This document shows positions 16,136-23,526 of a DNA stretch of 26,004 bases, one piece after another. Position numbers and translations under genes: made by a program. The notes below the pieces were generated by a model, which saw only the letters and a list, made by a program, of their open reading frames with translations, was not told where the DNA came from and did no database searches. Origin of the DNA: Anaerolineae bacterium (GTDB lineage Bacteria > Chloroflexota > Anaerolineae > B4-G1); contig JAUWNP010000047.1 in the NCBI GenBank assembly GCA_030612585.1, positions 1 through 26,004 on the forward strand. The letters are read 5' to 3'. The first letter of the stretch is position 1, and every line of letters starts with the position of its first letter.

Positions 16136-16181
16136 AAACCGGGTTTTTCGGAAAAAACCCGGTTTCTTAAGGAGATGCTAT
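16121..16181 (+). repeat. Palindromic element with duplicated flanks between MBL and mannosidase genes
   Basis: A perfect 15-bp inverted repeat, AGAAACCGGGTTTTT (16134-16148) and AAAAACCCGGTTTCT (16153-16167), has a 4-base loop. It is flanked by 16121-16133 and 16169-16181, which match at 11 of 13 positions and both begin AAGGAGAT. The right copy is the Shine-Dalgarno of the mannosidase gene. This looks like insertion of a small palindrome with target duplication. The stem could also attenuate transcription within the operon, although it lacks a terminal U-run. Confidence 0.75.
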
Positions 16182-18900
16182 GCTCACAATCCACATCGTC
16201 TCACACACCCACTGGGATCGCGAGTGGTACCTGCCCTTCCAGCAGTTCCGCTTTCGCCTGGTCGAACTGATAGACCAACTCCTGGCGCTGCTGGGCGCTG
16301 ATCCCAACTATCACTACTTCATGCTCGACGGGCAGGTGATCGTGCTGGAGGACTACCTGGAGATTCGGCCCGAACGGGAGAAGGACATCCGCCGCTATGT
16401 CCAGGAGGGGCGGTTAGTCATCGGCCCCTGGTACATCCTGCCCGACGAATTTCTGGTCAGCCCGGAAGCGACGGTGCGCAATCTCTTATTGGGCGAGCGG
16501 GTGTGCCGTCGCTTTAGCCCCAAGATGAAGATCGGTTACCTCCCTGACCCTTTCGGTCACATCGGGCAGATGCCCCAGATATTGCGTGGCTTTGGCATTG
16601 ACGTGGCCTGCCTGTGGCGCGGTGTCGGCGACCAGCCCACCGAACTACACTGGCGCGCTCCCGATGGCAGCGAGGTGCTCCTGCTCCACCTGCGCGATTC
16701 CTACGGCAACGCTGCCCGGTTGCCCGCCGACGAGGATGGCTTTGTCCAAGGACTGATGGAGTTGCGCGATAGCCTGGCTCCTTATGCCACCACCTCCCAC
16801 ATTCTGGCCATGCAAGGCACCGACCACATGCGGCCTCGCGCCGACCTCTCCCGGCTGCTCGCGGCGGCCGGCGCACGTCTGGAGGACACCCGCGTCGTCC
16901 ACTCGACTCTGCCGCGCTACCTGGCCGCCGTGCGCGACGAACTGGGCGAACGCGAATCCCGGTTGCCCGTCATTGGCGGTGAACTCCGCTCTCCCCAGCG
17001 TGCCCACCTGCTGCCCGGCGTCCTCTCCACCCGCATGTGGATCAAAAAGCGTAACCATGCCTGCGAGGTTTTATTGGAGAAATGGGCTGAACCATTTGGA
17101 GCAATCGCTGGACAAATAGAGCAGGATACGAGGAAACGAGTAGATGAGGAAATGAGGAAACAAGTAGGCGGAGCCTCATCTACTCATTTACCTATCTACT
17201 CATCTACCCGTCAACTGACCCACCGCGCCTGGAAATACCTCCTCAAGAATCACCCCCACGACTCCATCTGCGGCTGCTCTGTTGATCAGGTGCACCGCGA
17301 GATGGTCACTCGCTTCGACTGGTGTGAGCAGATCGGCGAGGAGGTGACGCGGCGAGCCCTCCAGGCGATTGTGCGGCAGATCAATACTTCCACCCCGGCT
17401 ATCGTCGTCTTCAACCCGGCGAGTGTCCCCCGCACCGATCTGGTCTCCGTCGGGGTCGAACCTTCCCCCGAACCGGACCTGGTGCTGCTGGACGAAGCCG
17501 GACAGCCAGTGCCCTACCGCACTTTGGGCCGCCACAACCGTATACCCTCCAGACTGACCATCCAGTTCGTCGCCCGCGATCTCCCACCTCTGGGCTACCG
17601 CACCTACCACTTTCAGACAGGCAGCCGTCAGCCGTCAGGCGTTAGCCGCCAGCATCCAGCATCTAGCATCAAGAATGAATTCTTCCGCGTCGAGGTCAAC
17701 TCCGAGAACGGCACCCTCACCATCAGCGACGAGACCACCGGCCGGGTCCTCCGGGGCTGTAACCGCTTCGTGGATGGCGGCGACCGGGGGGACGAGTACA
17801 ACTACTGCCAACCTGAACACGACCGCCTGGTGGACCATCCCGCCACGCCACCCACCATCCGGCTGCTAGCGGACGACGAGATAGGCGCGACATTGGAGAT
17901 CACGCTGGTCTATCAGGTGCCCGTCTCCCTGGCCTCAGAGGACCGCTCCCGCCGCGACGCTGAGACGGTACCGCTCCCCATCGTCACCCGTGTCACTCTC
18001 ACCGCTGGCGTCTGCCGCGTGGACTTCGAGACGACGGTCGAGAACCAAATCGGTGACCACCGGTTCCGCGTCCACTTCCCCACCGGCCTGACAGTGGACA
18101 CTGCCTTCGCCGACGGTCACTTCGACGTCATCGAGCGGCCGCTGGATGTGCCGGCTGGGACCGATACCTGGGCCGAGCAGCCGGTGTCCACCCATCCACA
18201 GCGGGCCTTCGTAGACGTGAGCGATGGAGAGCAAGGGGTGATGCTGGCGAACCGGGGACTGCCGGAGTACGAGGTGTTGCGGTGCGAGGATGGGGCCGAG
18301 ATCGCGCTGACGCTGTTACGCTGCATAGGCTGGCTCTCCCGCGATGACATGCATTGTCGCCGGGGCCACGCCGGGCCGGCGGAGGCCGTCCCCGAGGCTC
18401 AGTGCCCTGGTCGCCACACGTTCCGCTACAGTCTCATCCCCCACACCGGTGACTACCGCCAGGCCCACGCCCTGGCCTACGGTTTCCAGACCGACCTGCG
18501 CGCCATTCCCACTGGCGCGCACCCCGGCCCGCTTGTCCTGAGCGAGATCGAAGGGCCTGTCCTGGGCAAAGTCGAAGGGCCTGTCCTGAGCAAAGCCGAA
18601 GGGCCTGTCCTGAGCAAAGCCGAAGGACTGCCGACCACGCTCAGTTTCGTCACCGTGGAGCCTGCGACACTGGAGATCAGCGCGGTCAAAGCGCCAGAGG
18701 AGGATGAAGGGCTCATCGTCCGCTGCTGGAACGTGGACAGTGAGCCAATGGAAGGCACCATCCGGCTATGGCGGCCTTTCCGGCGAGCGCTGCGGGTCAA
18801 TCTGGCGGAGGAGGAGGGCGCGGAAGTAGCCCGTGATGCCAACGCCGTGACGCTGCCGGTGCGCGGGCGGGAGATCGTGACGCTGAGGTTTGAGTTCTAG
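16180..18900 (+). CDS. GH38 alpha-mannosidase
   Basis: This 906-residue protein starts MLTIHIVSHTHWDREW. The HWD triad (H11, D13) is the zinc-binding site of GH38. The nucleophile region is GYLPDPFGHIGQMPQ (D123), and NHPHDSICGCS supplies a later zinc ligand. GH38 enzymes hydrolyse alpha-mannosidic bonds in N-glycans, glycolipids or oligosaccharides. No signal peptide is seen, so it is probably cytoplasmic and acts on imported sugars. AAGGAG lies 5 nt before the ATG. Three in-frame inserts interrupt the family sequence: a GAGTAGATGAG inverted repeat (about residues 315-345), a CAGCATC tract (about 480-497) and four 24-bp units (about 785-816). All fall outside the catalytic motifs. The gene follows the MBL hydrolase by 44 bp. 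Confidence 0.92.
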   Translation: MLTIHIVSHTHWDREWYLPFQQFRFRLVELIDQLLALLGADPNYHYFMLDGQVIVLEDYLEIRPEREKDIRRYVQEGRLVIGPWYILPDEFLVSPEATVRNLLLGERVCRRFSPKMKIGYLPDPFGHIGQMPQILRGFGIDVACLWRGVGDQPTELHWRAPDGSEVLLLHLRDSYGNAARLPADEDGFVQGLMELRDSLAPYATTSHILAMQGTDHMRPRADLSRLLAAAGARLEDTRVVHSTLPRYLAAVRDELGERESRLPVIGGELRSPQRAHLLPGVLSTRMWIKKRNHACEVLLEKWAEPFGAIAGQIEQDTRKRVDEEMRKQVGGASSTHLPIYSSTRQLTHRAWKYLLKNHPHDSICGCSVDQVHREMVTRFDWCEQIGEEVTRRALQAIVRQINTSTPAIVVFNPASVPRTDLVSVGVEPSPEPDLVLLDEAGQPVPYRTLGRHNRIPSRLTIQFVARDLPPLGYRTYHFQTGSRQPSGVSRQHPASSIKNEFFRVEVNSENGTLTISDETTGRVLRGCNRFVDGGDRGDEYNYCQPEHDRLVDHPATPPTIRLLADDEIGATLEITLVYQVPVSLASEDRSRRDAETVPLPIVTRVTLTAGVCRVDFETTVENQIGDHRFRVHFPTGLTVDTAFADGHFDVIERPLDVPAGTDTWAEQPVSTHPQRAFVDVSDGEQGVMLANRGLPEYEVLRCEDGAEIALTLLRCIGWLSRDDMHCRRGHAGPAEAVPEAQCPGRHTFRYSLIPHTGDYRQAHALAYGFQTDLRAIPTGAHPGPLVLSEIEGPVLGKVEGPVLSKAEGPVLSKAEGLPTTLSFVTVEPATLEISAVKAPEEDEGLIVRCWNVDSEPMEGTIRLWRPFRRALRVNLAEEEGAEVARDANAVTLPVRGREIVTLRFEF
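17126..17210 (+). repeat. In-frame inverted repeat inside the mannosidase gene (GAGTAGATGAG family)
   Basis: GAGTAGATGAG (17138-17148) and CTCATCTACTC (17175-17185) are an exact 11-bp inverted repeat, and another CTACTCATCTAC follows at 17196-17207. The segment is AT-richer than its flanks and reads in frame as a charged then serine-rich peptide, just before the conserved LTHRAWKYLLKNHPHDS block. Confidence 0.75.
17621..17670 (+). repeat. In-frame CAGCATC/CCGTCAG tandem tract in the mannosidase gene
   Basis: Two CCGTCAG copies are followed by GCCAGCATCCAGCATCTAGC-type units. They read in frame as GSRQPSGVSRQHPASS between the conserved TYHFQ and KNEFFRVEV segments. Confidence 0.65.
18535..18627 (+). 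repeat. Four-unit 24-bp tandem repeat in the mannosidase gene (GTCCTGAGCAAAGCCGAA family)
   Basis: Units start at 18535, 18559, 18583 and 18607 (the last is partial), with consensus GTCCTGAGCAAAGCCGAA followed by GGGCCT. They translate to repeats of EGPVLSKA. Two further units of the same family, in the same frame, occur in the GH1 gene at 24958-25005. Confidence 0.9.
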
Positions 18901-19033
18901 CGGGGGGGCAATAGTAGCGCAGTAGTGGTCGTAGAGCATCCAGGCCAGATAAAAGTCGCCTCGGGAGATAACCTGAGAGGCATTCTCGAAGCATGATCGT
19001 TCACGTTGACAGACTGTTAGGAGCAATGCGGCA

Positions 19034-19957
19034 ATGAGATGCATTCACCTCGACACAGACCTTGGATCAGATACCGACGACCTGTGCGCGCTGGCGATGC
19101 TACTGGGGTGGCCTGATGTGAGGCTGACCGGTATCACGACATCTGCCGATATGCAGGGTCTTCGAGTCGGGTTTATTGAGTATGCTCTGCGGCTGGCTGG
19201 CCGCAGTGGCATTTCCGTTGCCGCAGGTGCGGAGGGGTCACTCGCTGACTTTCGCACACCCGTCGGGTTCCCTGAGATAAACAGGTATTGGCCCGAGCAG
19301 ATAGTGCCCAGGCCGGCTCCGCCAGGGACAGCACTGGATCTACTGGTGCGCAGCATCGATGCCGGGGCCACGATTGTGGTCATCGGCCCATATACAAACC
19401 TGGCGCTGCTCGAAGTGGCCCGCCCAGGGTCGCTGGCCTCTGTAGAAGTAGTCTTGATGGGTGGGTACGTCACGCCTGTCCGGCCTGGTCTGCCGAACTG
19501 GGGGCCAGAGATGGACTACAATGTGCAACAGGACCCAATAGCGGCACGGATTGTATTCGAGCGATGCAACCCAATGCTTGTCCAACTCCCCGTGACCCTC
19601 GAAGTTACGCTGCGCACGGCTCACTTGCCCCGACTTCGGGCTTCCGGCCCCCTTGGGAATTTGATCGCCATTCAAGGTGAGATGCACGGAGCGGATTTCC
19701 GCATGCCGGAGTTCGGCCGGCAGCACGAGCGACTGCCCGATGATTTGTTGAATTTCCAGTACGATCCTCTGGCCTGCGCCGTTGCCGCAGGCTGGGACGG
19801 AGTACGGATTGAAGAGATGCCGCTCGTCACCAACTTTGAGGATGGACTCCTGACTTTCCCTATTGACCCGGCTGGCAAGATGACACGCGTTGTCACGGCT
19901 GTAGACAGCGAACGCTTTGCCAGAGAATGGCTCGATGCTGTTGCGCCCGCTTCGTAG
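19034..19957 (+). CDS. Inosine-uridine-preferring nucleoside hydrolase family protein
   Basis: The 307-residue protein begins MRCIHLDTDLGSDTDDLCAL. The DTDLGSDTDD motif (7-16) is the calcium-binding signature of the nucleoside hydrolase family; VVLMGGYV and DYNVQQDP give the substrate-binding and second calcium segments. The family cleaves the N-glycosidic bond of nucleosides to ribose and base, and some relatives act on other ribosides. An AGGAG 11 nt before the ATG is a usable Shine-Dalgarno, and the spacing from the mannosidase stop (133 bp) could allow separate expression. The neighbours all belong to sugar or glycoside hydrolysis, which fits a salvage role. No signal peptide is seen. Confidence 0.87.
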   Translation: MRCIHLDTDLGSDTDDLCALAMLLGWPDVRLTGITTSADMQGLRVGFIEYALRLAGRSGISVAAGAEGSLADFRTPVGFPEINRYWPEQIVPRPAPPGTALDLLVRSIDAGATIVVIGPYTNLALLEVARPGSLASVEVVLMGGYVTPVRPGLPNWGPEMDYNVQQDPIAARIVFERCNPMLVQLPVTLEVTLRTAHLPRLRASGPLGNLIAIQGEMHGADFRMPEFGRQHERLPDDLLNFQYDPLACAVAAGWDGVRIEEMPLVTNFEDGLLTFPIDPAGKMTRVVTAVDSERFAREWLDAVAPAS

Positions 19958-20099
19958 AGTGGGCGGGATGTCGTGATGCCGAGGTTCGGGTTCTGATCGA
20001 TAGGGGAGGGCAGGATGTTCGAGCGAGGCGTTCCGTAGGGGCCAATACGGAGAATAGCCAACGACAAACGCGCAAGCCTATCCATGCAAGGAGCAATCT

Positions 20100-20849
20100 A
20101 TGTCCAAGCGTCTCATCATCAACGCTGACGACTTCGGCTACGCCGAGGGCTCCGTCCCTGCCACTATCGCCCTACACGAGGCCGGCATCGTCACCAGTAC
20201 AACCGCGCTGGTGAACCAGCCCCACTGGCCCGAGGCCGCCGCTTACCTGCGCGACCACCCCGGCCTGGGCGCGGGCGTACACCTGGTGATGAACGACGGT
20301 CACCCCATCCTCCCCCCGGAACAGGTGGGCTCGCTGGTGGACGCTGATGGGTGTTTCCGCGACGGCATGCCACTACTCCTGCGCTACGGACGCCTCCGCA
20401 CCGACGAACTCAAGGCTGAGTGGCGTGCCCAGATCGAGAAGTTCATCGCCGCTACCGGCCGCCCGCCCGACCACCTGGACCTGCACTGCTACTATCCCTA
20501 TGTCTTCCTCGCCTGGTTCCGCGTCAGCCTGGAACTGGCCCAGAAGTATGGGCATCTCCCGGTGCGTATGCCCTTCTGGCAGGGCCAGCGTTACCAGCGC
20601 TTGGTGGAACGGTATGGTCTGAAGCGGCCCCACTACTTCGAGATGTCCTTCTCACAGGGCAAGCATCGCACGGCGGAGCACCTGCTGGGCTTGTTGGATG
20701 CCCTCCCCGACGGCATCACCGAACTACTGGCCCACCCCGGCACCGAGGGCTGGCGCGAGGGGGACTACCGCGCCCTGCTCGACCCACGCGTGCGGCAGCG
20801 CATTGTGGAATCGGGCATCGCTCTCATCTCCTACGACGACCTCAAATAA
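20100..20849 (+). CDS. ChbG/YdjC-family carbohydrate deacetylase
   Basis: The 249-residue protein starts MSKRLIINADDFGYAEG. NADDFG (8-13) is the metal-binding motif of the YdjC/ChbG family, and GVHLVMNDGHPI, DHLDLHCYYP and LLAHPGTEG add the later metal or catalytic histidines. ChbG removes acetyl groups from chitooligosaccharides; other members act on unknown acetylated sugars. AGGAG lies 8 nt upstream of ATG. It follows the nucleoside hydrolase by 142 bp and closes the plus-strand salvage run. The exact sugar is not indicated by the sequence. Confidence 0.88.
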   Translation: MSKRLIINADDFGYAEGSVPATIALHEAGIVTSTTALVNQPHWPEAAAYLRDHPGLGAGVHLVMNDGHPILPPEQVGSLVDADGCFRDGMPLLLRYGRLRTDELKAEWRAQIEKFIAATGRPPDHLDLHCYYPYVFLAWFRVSLELAQKYGHLPVRMPFWQGQRYQRLVERYGLKRPHYFEMSFSQGKHRTAEHLLGLLDALPDGITELLAHPGTEGWREGDYRALLDPRVRQRIVESGIALISYDDLK

Positions 20850-20902
20850 GTGACAGTTTCAGGCTCCAACGTGAGCCCCGCATGAGGCTCCTGTCCTCGT
20901 AC

Positions 20903-20931
20903 TTGACAATCCTGTCGTTATAGAGTATAAT
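20903..20931 (+). promoter_or_regulatory. Consensus sigma-70 promoter of the Rrf2-TauE pair
   Basis: TTGACA (20903-20908) and TATAAT (20926-20931) are both perfect consensus boxes with a 17-nt spacer. The ATG is 44 bp downstream of the -10 box. Confidence 0.85.
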
Positions 20932-20944
20932 TAAATCGATTGGA

Positions 20945-20961
20945 TTTATAGGCTTTATAGG
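20945..20961 (+). promoter_or_regulatory. Direct-repeat operator candidate upstream of the Rrf2 gene
   Basis: TTTATAGG occurs twice (20945-20952 and 20954-20961), spaced one helical turn apart and immediately downstream of the promoter. It could be the site through which the Rrf2 regulator controls its own operon. No direct match to the IscR or CymR consensus is seen. Confidence 0.4.
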
Positions 20962-20974
20962 TTAAAGGGGTGCG

Positions 20975-21400
20975 ATGAAACTTTCCAAACGAGGCGAATA
21001 CGGTTTACGAGCCCTACAGGACCTGGCTGCGCACTATGGCGAAGGACCGATACGGAACAAGGATCTGGCCGGACGGAACAACATCCCGCCCAGGTTCCTG
21101 GAGCAGATTATGCTCACGCTTAAGCACGGCCAGATCGTGCACAGTCAAAAGGGGCCCCGAGGAGGGTACTACCTGGCCCACCCCCCGCACCAGATCAACC
21201 TGGCGGAAATCGTGCGCCTGCTGGATGGACCACTGGCCCCCATCAGTTGCGTGAGCGCGACGGCTTACGAGCCCTGCGGCTGCCCTGATATGGAGGCCTG
21301 CGGCCTGCGACGGGTGATGAAAGAGGTGCGTGACACTGTGGCTGAGATTATGGAAAACACCACCCTGGCCGATCTGGTTGCCGAACAGACTCGTTCTTGA
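20975..21400 (+). CDS. Rrf2-family Fe-S regulator
   Basis: The 141-residue protein begins MKLSKRGEYGLRALQDLAAH, the start of the Rrf2 winged helix. A wing-like GQIVHSQKGPRGGYYLA and the cysteines C92, C101, C103 and C109 follow. Rrf2 proteins such as IscR, NsrR, RsrR and CymR use such cysteines to hold an Fe-S cluster, or use other signals, to sense oxygen, nitric oxide, iron or cysteine. AGGGG lies 5 nt before the ATG. The next gene is a TauE/SafE permease 76 bp downstream, so control of sulfur compound export or uptake is the likely task. This is inferred from the neighbour, not from the protein. Confidence 0.9.
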   Translation: MKLSKRGEYGLRALQDLAAHYGEGPIRNKDLAGRNNIPPRFLEQIMLTLKHGQIVHSQKGPRGGYYLAHPPHQINLAEIVRLLDGPLAPISCVSATAYEPCGCPDMEACGLRRVMKEVRDTVAEIMENTTLADLVAEQTRS

Positions 21401-21476
21401 ATTCCTTATATATTTTCGATTAATTTCCGACAATATCGCTAGAAATTCTGTAATATCTTCCCAAAGGAGAAACAAC

Positions 21477-22238
21477 ATGCCTATCCAAATCCACTGGCCC
21501 CTCTTGCTGCTCGCGCTGGTCTGCGAATACGTTGACTCGACGCTGGGCATGGGGTACGGTACCACTCTCACCCCTATCCTGCTCCTGGCGGGGTACGGAA
21601 CGATACAAATTGTACCCGCGGTGCTGCTTTCGGAATTCCTGACCGGCATCCTGGCAGGGGTATTCCACCATGGGTGCGGCAACGTCAACCTCAAACCGGG
21701 ATCGCGCCCGTTCAGGGTTGCCCTGGTACTGGCGGCATGCAGCATCGTTGGCACGTTGGCGGCCGTCTTTCTCGCCGTAAACGTGCCTGAGTGGGTGATC
21801 AAGACGTACATCGGCGTGCTCGTGCTGAGTATGGGCGTTGGCATCCTGCTGACCATAGGCAAGACCTTCGCCTTCTCGTGGAAAAAAGTGATTGGGCTGG
21901 GACTCGTGGCCGCATTTAACAAGGGACTCAGCGGCGGCGGCTACGGCCCACTCGTCACCGGCGGCCAAATAATGGCGGGGGTGGATGGCAAAGGGGCCAT
22001 TGGTATCACGTCGCTGGCCGAAGGGCTGGTGTGCATCGTCGGCGTGCTCGCTTACACGCTGACAGGAAACGGTGCAGTAGACTGGGGACTGGCTCCCTCG
22101 CTCATCCTGGGGGCTGTGATCTCGGTGCCCTTCGCTGCACTCACAGTCAAGAAGGTACCCATGCAGAAAATGCGTTGGGCGATCGGAATTGCCGTTACCG
22201 TGTTGGGCCTCTTCACTTTGGTCAAACTAGTGTTGTAG
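21477..22238 (+). CDS. TauE/SafE-family sulfite/organosulfur permease
   Basis: This 253-residue membrane protein begins MPIQIHWPLLLLALVCEYVD and has about seven to eight hydrophobic helices. Typical family features include VDSTLGMGYG near the first helix and NKGLSGGGYGPLVTGGQ in the second half, the repeated internal motif of TauE/SafE transporters. These move sulfite, taurine breakdown products or other small anions across the inner membrane. AAAGGAG lies 9 nt before ATG 21477, and an in-frame earlier start at 21330 would overlap the regulator and is rejected. It is co-directional with the Rrf2 gene. The actual substrate is inferred only from the family and the Rrf2 link. Confidence 0.88.
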   Translation: MPIQIHWPLLLLALVCEYVDSTLGMGYGTTLTPILLLAGYGTIQIVPAVLLSEFLTGILAGVFHHGCGNVNLKPGSRPFRVALVLAACSIVGTLAAVFLAVNVPEWVIKTYIGVLVLSMGVGILLTIGKTFAFSWKKVIGLGLVAAFNKGLSGGGYGPLVTGGQIMAGVDGKGAIGITSLAEGLVCIVGVLAYTLTGNGAVDWGLAPSLILGAVISVPFAALTVKKVPMQKMRWAIGIAVTVLGLFTLVKLVL

Positions 22239-22251
22239 GCGGGCAAGGACA

Positions 22252-22271
22252 GGGGCTTTACAGAAAGCCCC
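22252..22271 (+). terminator. Hairpin after the TauE/SafE gene
   Basis: GGGGCTTT-acag-AAAGCCCC is a perfect 8-bp stem 13 bp after the stop codon. There is no U-run, so termination would be partial. The hairpin abuts the -35 box of the downstream tRNA promoter. Confidence 0.5.
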
Positions 22272-22272
22272 C

Positions 22273-22301
22273 TTGTCAACCGTGCCACAGGATGGTATAA
22301 T
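22273..22301 (+). promoter_or_regulatory. Promoter of the tRNA-Ser gene
   Basis: TTGTCA (22273-22278), a 17-nt spacer and TATAAT (22296-22301) lie 18 bp before the mature 5' end of the tRNA. Confidence 0.75.
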
Positions 22302-22319
22302 TCGCACCGTAGTAGGCAT

Positions 22320-22409
22320 GGAGAGGTTGCGTAGTCCGGCCGAACGCGCGCGCCTGGAGAGCGCGTGAGCAGCAATGCTCCGTGGGTTCAAATCCCACCC
22401 TCTCCGCCA
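22320..22409 (+). tRNA. tRNA-Ser (anticodon GGA)
   Basis: The acceptor arm GGAGAGG (22320-22326) pairs with CCTCTCC (22399-22405), followed by discriminator G and an encoded CCA. The anticodon stem CGCGC/GCGCG encloses the loop CTGGAGA with anticodon GGA (22356-22358), reading UCC and UCU serine codons. The long variable arm TGAGCAGCAATGCTC and the T-loop GGTTCAAATCC are typical of serine tRNA. The length of 90 nt fits a class II tRNA. Confidence 0.95.
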
Positions 22410-22413
22410 TCAC

Positions 22414-22439
22414 AGGGCGACCCCATGTGGGGTCGCCCT
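22414..22439. terminator. Strong bidirectional hairpin between the tRNA and the Nudix-GNAT gene
   Basis: AGGGCGACCCC (22414-22424), an ATGT loop and GGGGTCGCCCT (22429-22439) form a perfect 11-bp stem, followed by a pyrimidine tract. It lies 4 bp after the tRNA and 11 bp before the end of the convergent minus-strand gene. Confidence 0.75.
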
Positions 22440-22450
22440 CTTCTGCTGTC

Positions 22451-23404
22451 CTACCGGATGCGCAGGGGTGCGACACCACCGGCCTCGAAACCACAGGCCT
22501 GGTAGAAGTCACGGGCGATGGGGTCGCCCCGGGAGGTGTCCACCAGCAAGTGGGTCGCCCCATGGCGGCTAGCCCGCTGGATCGCCGCTTCCACCAGTGC
22601 CGCGCCGATTCCCTGTCGCCGGTACCCCGGATCGACGGCCAAGTCATCAAGCAAAGCCCGCAGTCCAGAAAGAGCAGGGACAAACGAAAGGACGAGGAAA
22701 CCCACCACCTCTCCGTCCATCTCTGCAACCAGTACATCCATCGCCAGACTCTCACGGAAGCGCTGGGCCGCGGCCTGCATTTCGGCGGGGCTCAAATCTG
22801 CGTTCGCGGGAATCAGCGGCAGCAGTTCCAGCACCCGGTCTTCGTCTCCAGCACGGGTCTCCCGGATGACGACGCCGGGCATTTGGGCGCGGAACTCCGG
22901 CAAGCGGCTGTGGACCCAGCGGGTGATCACCTCCCGGTGAGTGCGGAAGGCTAATTCCTCCGGCAAGCCATCGGGGGGAAAAATACCCACGCCCTGTGCG
23001 TCGTCACCCGCTCGCAGTGTCCCGCCCACAGGCCGGGCGCGGTAGAAAATGATGATGCCGCTCTGCACTGGCCCCTCCGGGAAGGAGTAGACACCGAACA
23101 GTTCCAGAAGTTCGACGTCGAGCCCGGTCTCCTCCTTGCACTCCCGCACCGCTGCCTGCTCGACACTCTCATCCTCCTCGATGTAACCGGCTGGGAGAGC
23201 CCACCAGTCCACGAACGGGGGCTGGCCTCGCTGGACCAGCACAATGCCTCCTTCCATCTCCACCAGCACGCCAGCACCGGGCACTGGGTTGCGGTACAAG
23301 ATGAAACCGCAGGCGGGGCAGACCTCGCGCACGCGCCCCCCGACTTCGGCCGTCTCCATTGCCATCCCGCAGCGGGGGCAGTAGGTCATCGGTTGCTTTT
23401 CCAT
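22451..23404 (-). CDS. Zinc-ribbon Nudix hydrolase fused to a GNAT acetyltransferase
   Basis: This 317-residue protein has an N-terminal zinc ribbon (C9, C12, C29, C32). The Nudix box follows the exact pattern GX5EX7REUXEEXGU from G73 to L95 (GYIEEDES ... RECKEETGL). From about residue 175 a GNAT domain follows, with acetyl-CoA loop DPGYRRQGIGAALVEAA. NADH-pyrophosphatase-like Nudix enzymes with this ribbon hydrolyse NAD(H), ADP-ribose or related diphosphates. The GNAT part probably acetylates a small molecule or protein. The start is taken as ATG 23404, because AGGAG lies 5 nt upstream, and not the in-frame GTG at 23410. It converges on the tRNA. Both domains look intact. Whether the substrates are linked is unknown. 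Confidence 0.88.
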   Translation of the reverse strand: MEKQPMTYCPRCGMAMETAEVGGRVREVCPACGFILYRNPVPGAGVLVEMEGGIVLVQRGQPPFVDWWALPAGYIEEDESVEQAAVRECKEETGLDVELLELFGVYSFPEGPVQSGIIIFYRARPVGGTLRAGDDAQGVGIFPPDGLPEELAFRTHREVITRWVHSRLPEFRAQMPGVVIRETRAGDEDRVLELLPLIPANADLSPAEMQAAAQRFRESLAMDVLVAEMDGEVVGFLVLSFVPALSGLRALLDDLAVDPGYRRQGIGAALVEAAIQRASRHGATHLLVDTSRGDPIARDFYQACGFEAGGVAPLRIR

Positions 23405-23526
23405 CTTCACTCCTGATAGGCGGCGATTCGGGCTGTTTGCGTTGGGAGCAGTCTCTCGTGACCCCTGGACTGCAACTTGTCAGGGGGCCGATGCGCTGGC
23501 GGCGTCTGGATGCCAGGAAGGCAGTT

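Noticed and set aside
18766..19044. Minus-strand frame covering the mannosidase end and the following gap
   Set aside because: It overlaps the mannosidase coding sequence and has no convincing start or motif, although the gap part reads as a plausible helix.
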